Of a DNA stretch of 64,000 nt, positions 63,954 through 64,000 are shown piece by piece (position 1 is the stretch's first letter; each line of letters opens with the position of its first letter). The stretch spans positions 1-64,000 of the forward strand of contig NW_027484921.1 of the NCBI RefSeq assembly GCF_050908995.1. Reading direction: 5' to 3'. Source of the DNA: Andrena cerasifolii. Taxonomy: Eukaryota; Arthropoda; Insecta; Hymenoptera; Andrenidae. The notes beneath the pieces were generated by a model. The model was not told where the DNA came from. It did no database searches and worked only from the letters and a program-made list of their open reading frames with translations. The translations under genes were made by a program, and so were the position numbers.

Positions 63954-64000
63954 GGATTCAATAACGGTTTTTCAATATCGGTTTTTCAATATTTGTTTTT
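63954..64000 (+). repeat. 82-bp AATAAC block, copy 13 (cut by window end)
   Basis: Lies 629 bp after copy 12, so blocks become denser towards the right edge. The sequence ends inside the block. Confidence 0.85.

Larger units (their letters stand above)
1..64000 (+). repeat. Satellite array of 14-bp and 12-bp units filling the whole window
   Basis: The window is a continuous head-to-tail array of GGTTTTTCAATATC (14 bp) and 12-bp relatives that lack two bases of the T-run, such as GGTTTCAATATC, GGTTCTAATATC and GGATTCAATATC. Frequent 14-bp variants are GGTTTTTGAATATC, GGTTTTGCAATATC, AGTTTTTCGATATC (or ending ATATA) and TGTTTTTCAATATC. The canonical unit has 4 G/C in 14 bases and 7 T against 3 A, so the + strand is strongly T-rich throughout. 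I found no inverted segment, no unrelated insertion and no gene. The array is open at both edges, so its true size is unknown. Large simple satellites like this are a eukaryotic heterochromatin feature. The family name and the host are not recognised, and any centromeric or other role is inference. Confidence 0.98.
37371..64000 (+). repeat. Subdomain IIb: satellite with recurrent AATAAC/TTTG block
   Basis: The unit vocabulary is that of subdomain IIa, without GGTTTTGCATTATC or AGTTTTTCAAAATT. It adds an 82-bp block: GGATTCAATAAC, then a canonical 14-mer, one ending ATATT, and three TGTTTTTCAATAT units. Thirteen copies carry the AATAAC marker and two lack it. Spacing between blocks ranges from about 0.6 to 5 kb. 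Several higher-order units here differ in length by exactly 94 bp. The segment continues past the window edge. Confidence 0.75.

Noticed and set aside
1..64000. CRISPR array
   Set aside because: CRISPR repeats are separated by unique spacers of similar length. Here units are contiguous and there are no unique spacers or cas genes.
1..64000. Telomeric repeat
   Set aside because: The unit is not a G-rich 5-8-bp telomere motif, and there is no array end in the window. Subtelomeric location remains possible but is not shown.
1..64000. CENP-B box or other known centromere motif
   Set aside because: No match to the CENP-B box core (TTCG then CGGG) was seen in any unit variant. A centromeric role cannot be claimed from sequence alone.
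1..64000. T5 runs as transcription terminators
   Set aside because: T-runs occur in nearly every unit and no transcription unit is visible, so calling them terminators has no support.
1..64000. GATATC and AATATT palindromes as deliberate protein sites
   Set aside because: They arise from single-base variants at unit junctions and are scattered with the duplicated blocks. There is no evidence for selection on the palindromes themselves.

Overview
This window is one uninterrupted, gene-free tandem-repeat (satellite) array, running off both ends. Almost every base belongs to a unit of 14 bp (consensus GGTTTTTCAATATC) or a 12-bp relative (GGTTTCAATATC, GGTTCTAATATC, GGATTCAATATC and a few others). 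All units point the same way, with T-rich sequence on the + strand. At 12-14 bp each, that is roughly 4,500-4,800 units. I see no credible protein gene, RNA gene, transposon, CRISPR array, promoter or origin. The many + strand open frames (up to 242 codons) arise because the 14-bp unit has no stop in any + frame and reads as the same 14-residue cycle in all three frames. The complementary strand carries a TGA in every canonical unit.

The organism cannot be named from this sequence. A simple AT-rich satellite of at least 64 kb, with nested higher-order repeats and no genes, is typical of eukaryotic heterochromatin (centromeric, pericentromeric, subtelomeric or sex-chromosome) and would be very unusual in a bacterium or virus. 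That assignment is inference from architecture, not from a recognised family.

Layout by diagnostic variants. Subdomain I (1 to about 26.4 kb) carries GGTGCTAATATC/GGATGCAATATC, AATATGTG, TTTCCATATC, TGTTCTCCAATATC and GGTTAATCAATATC. It is built from nested duplications with offsets of 1,860, 1,344, 2,590, about 3,115-3,143, about 7,143-7,195 and about 10,290-10,304 bp. Subdomain IIa (about 26.4-37.4 kb) switches to a regular alternation of 14-mers with the pair GGTTCTAATATC + GGATTCAATATC. It adds GAATTAAATATC, GGATTCAGTATC, GGATTCAACATC and GGTCCTAATATC, and has private variants GGTTTTGCATTATC and AGTTTTTCAAAATT. Subdomain IIb (about 37.4 kb to the end) keeps that vocabulary and adds a recurring 82-bp block marked by GGATTCAATAAC and a run of TGTTTTTCAATAT units. 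It also holds a segmental duplication of about 5 kb (46.7-51.6 kb versus 57.4-62.5 kb).

Three structural rules stand out. Units are almost always 12 or 14 bp, so the position parity of the CG step holds for kilobases and flips at only six odd-length units that I found. In subdomain II, several length differences between duplicated blocks are exactly 94 bp (five 14-mers plus two 12-mers). Duplicates range from visually identical (1-1860 versus 1861-3720) to copies with a handful of substitutions, as expected from repeated unequal exchange or amplification. Identical copies could also reflect an assembly problem, and long reads would be needed to tell.
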